Positions 62,808 through 64,000 of a stretch of DNA of 64,000 nucleotides are shown one piece after another; the stretch's first letter is position 1; each line of letters begins with the position of its first letter. This DNA is from Gemmatimonadota bacterium. Lineage in GTDB: Bacteria; Gemmatimonadota; Gemmatimonadetes; Gemmatimonadales; Gemmatimonadaceae. The notes beneath the pieces are model-generated. The model did no database searches. It saw only the letters and a program-made list of their open reading frames with translations, and was not told the DNA's origin. The stretch spans positions 62,001 to 126,000 of the forward strand of contig JAJTHG010000019.1 in assembly GCA_021298835.1 (NCBI GenBank). The letters are read 5' to 3'. The translations under genes and the position numbers were made by a program.

Positions 62808-63932
62808 ATGTGTTCCGCGCTGATGCCGGTGCGACCGACGGTCACGGACGTGCTGCGCGACGCCCTGCTGACCCGCCACTACAGCACCCGCACCGTCTCG
62901 GCGTACGTGTGGTGGATTCGCCAGTTCATTCGATGGTCAGGTCGCCGGCATCCGCGGCACACGGACCGGCGGGACGTCGAGGCGTTCCTCACGCACCTGG
63001 CCGTGGAGCGTCGTGTGGCGGCGAGCACGCAGAACCAGGCGTTGGCCGCCCTGCTGTTCCTGTATCGCGAGGTGCTCGAGCAGCCGCTCGCCGACATCCG
63101 CCCGGTCCACGCCACGCGACGGACGGTCCGCCCGACCGTGCTGTCGGCGGACGAGGTGCGCGCCGTCCTCGGACACATGGACGGCGTGCCGTGGCTCGTC
63201 GCCTCCCTGCTCTACGGCACCGGCATGCGGGTGGGCGAGGCGACGGCCCTTCGCCTCAAGGACATCGACTTTGCCCGACGCGAGATCCTCGTGCGCGCGG
63301 CGACGGGAGCCAAGGATCGGCTGACGATGCTCCCCGACGCGCTGGTGCTGCCCCTGACGGCGCACATCGCGCAGGTGCGGTCGGCGCATGCGCGGTGGCG
63401 CCAGCAGGGGACGGCAGCCGTCGAGCTGCCGACCCGACTCGGCCGCAGGCTGCCGACAGCCGGCACGGAGCTGCTGTGGTTCTGGCTCTTCCCCGCCGCG
63501 CGGGCCTACCGCGTGACGGGTGACGCCGCGCGACCGTGGCGGCGGCATCATGTCCACGAGACCGTGATCCAGCGAGCCGTCACCCATGCCGCCCGGCGCG
63601 CCGATGCCGCGAAACGGGTGACGTGTCACACATTCCGGCACAGCTTCGCCGCGCACCTGCTGGAGGCCGGCCACGACATCCGGGCCGTGCAGGAGCTGCT
63701 CGGGCACGCGGCCGTGAGCACGACGATGATCTACACCCATGTCCTGCAACGGGGAGGTCGCGGCGTGACGAGCCCGATCGACCGTCTTGGCGGCGGGGGC
63801 ACCCCTCCCCTGCCGGACGCTCACCAATTCGAGGGCCTTTCGCAGACCACGCCGGACAATCAAGCACGGCCGCGCTACCACGAGGGGAGACGACTCAAGT
63901 CGCCGTGGGATCGCAAGTTGCGCGGCTCGTGA
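62808..63932 (+). CDS. intI: Integron integrase (IntI-type tyrosine recombinase)
   Basis: 374 residues. N-terminal SAM-like domain ([21 protein letters not shown] and [31 protein letters not shown]) in the exact integron-integrase style. Catalytic residues are Arg141 (YGTGMRVGE), Lys169 ([10 protein letters not shown]), His274 and Arg277 (HTFRHSF), His300 ([10 protein letters not shown]) and Tyr309 (MIYTHVL). The extra IntI-specific insertion is present: [30 protein letters not shown], which aligns with the FWVF and RSGVVRRHH region of IntI1 and is needed for attC recognition. About 48 residues beyond the SPID end are unusual. The start ATG at 62808 has an in-frame ATG at 62823. Array and attI are not visible. 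Confidence 0.93.
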   Translation: MCSALMPVRPTVTDVLRDALLTRHYSTRTVSAYVWWIRQFIRWSGRRHPRHTDRRDVEAFLTHLAVERRVAASTQNQALAALLFLYREVLEQPLADIRPVHATRRTVRPTVLSADEVRAVLGHMDGVPWLVASLLYGTGMRVGEATALRLKDIDFARREILVRAATGAKDRLTMLPDALVLPLTAHIAQVRSAHARWRQQGTAAVELPTRLGRRLPTAGTELLWFWLFPAARAYRVTGDAARPWRRHHVHETVIQRAVTHAARRADAAKRVTCHTFRHSFAAHLLEAGHDIRAVQELLGHAAVSTTMIYTHVLQRGGRGVTSPIDRLGGGGTPPLPDAHQFEGLSQTTPDNQARPRYHEGRRLKSPWDRKLRGS

Positions 63933-64000
63933 GGGATCGCCATCGTTCGTGCATAGCGGCGTTGGTTCGCAGGGATCAGCGGCCAGACGCGGCGATTGGT
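63933..64000. other. Right-edge flank of intI, no feature recognised
   Basis: The last 68 bases after the integrase stop. I looked for attI/attC core pairs (RYYYAAC and GTTRRRY). GTT occurs twice but no AAC partner is present, so no recombination site is called here. Confidence 0.3.

Noticed and set aside
63933-64000. Possible attI/attC site after the integrase
   Set aside because: GTT triplets occur but no AAC partner or paired core sites are present in the 68 bases available.

Overview
The window is a gene-dense, very GC-rich bacterial chromosome segment. Its gene content points to Gemmatimonadota, or a neighbour of the FCB group such as Rhodothermota. The evidence is a complete alternative complex III operon (actABCDEF), SusC/SusD outer-membrane sugar uptake, a TonB/ExbB/ExbD/ExbD/TonB operon, a proton-pumping pyrophosphatase, a NagB-LmbE fusion and many TGATG/GTGA stop-start overlaps inside operons. 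The assignment is inferred from gene content; no rRNA or other phylogenetic marker is present.

Region by region. 1-6010 (minus): one operon with NamZ-type exo-muramidase, a CDP-alcohol phosphatidyltransferase, myo-inositol-phosphate synthase, a lipoprotein, a small unknown protein and the E1 alpha and beta subunits of a 2-oxo acid dehydrogenase. The middle genes look like an inositol-phospholipid module. 6192-10987: ErpA, then an amino-sugar group (NagB-LmbE fusion, SSS symporter, GlcNAc-kinase-like protein). 11056-17547 (minus): two APC permeases and a DAACS symporter around a K+-independent H+-PPase, preceded by a 13-bp tandem repeat (17649-17817). 17828-21155: TonB system. 21327-26393: two adjacent two-component systems, one with an NtrC-like regulator that has lost the GAFTGA motif. 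26669-27749: Hsp20, a peroxiredoxin and tRNA-Ala(UGC). 27925-35965: alternative complex III, with a perfect CRP-type palindrome upstream. 36230-42914: TrmJ, DedA, superoxide dismutase, cation/H+ antiporter, arginine decarboxylase, a secreted repeat protein and a DUF502 protein.

42859-58139 (minus) is the most distinctive block: seven tightly packed genes encoding SusC, SusD, a GH13 alpha-amylase, a GH97 alpha-glucosidase, a fused EIIA-HPr-EI, a glucose-type EIICB permease and a six-hairpin glycosidase. It joins a Sus-type polysaccharide locus to a whole PEP-phosphotransferase relay on two polypeptides. Starch fragments would enter through SusCD, be cut to glucose in the periplasm, and be imported and phosphorylated by the PTS. 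58472-62742 holds a YceI protein and a FadN/FadA beta-oxidation pair. 62808-63932 encodes an integron-type integrase (IntI) near the right edge.

Regulation: a TAGATT/TANNNT hexamer recurs 7-10 nt upstream of several start codons that lack a Shine-Dalgarno sequence (namZ, nagB fusion, nagK, trmJ, dedA, speA), and 9 nt upstream of the mature tRNA-Ala. This suggests a -10 element and frequent leaderless transcripts. Coordinates and residue numbers were read by eye. Functions rest on motif recognition, not on database searches.
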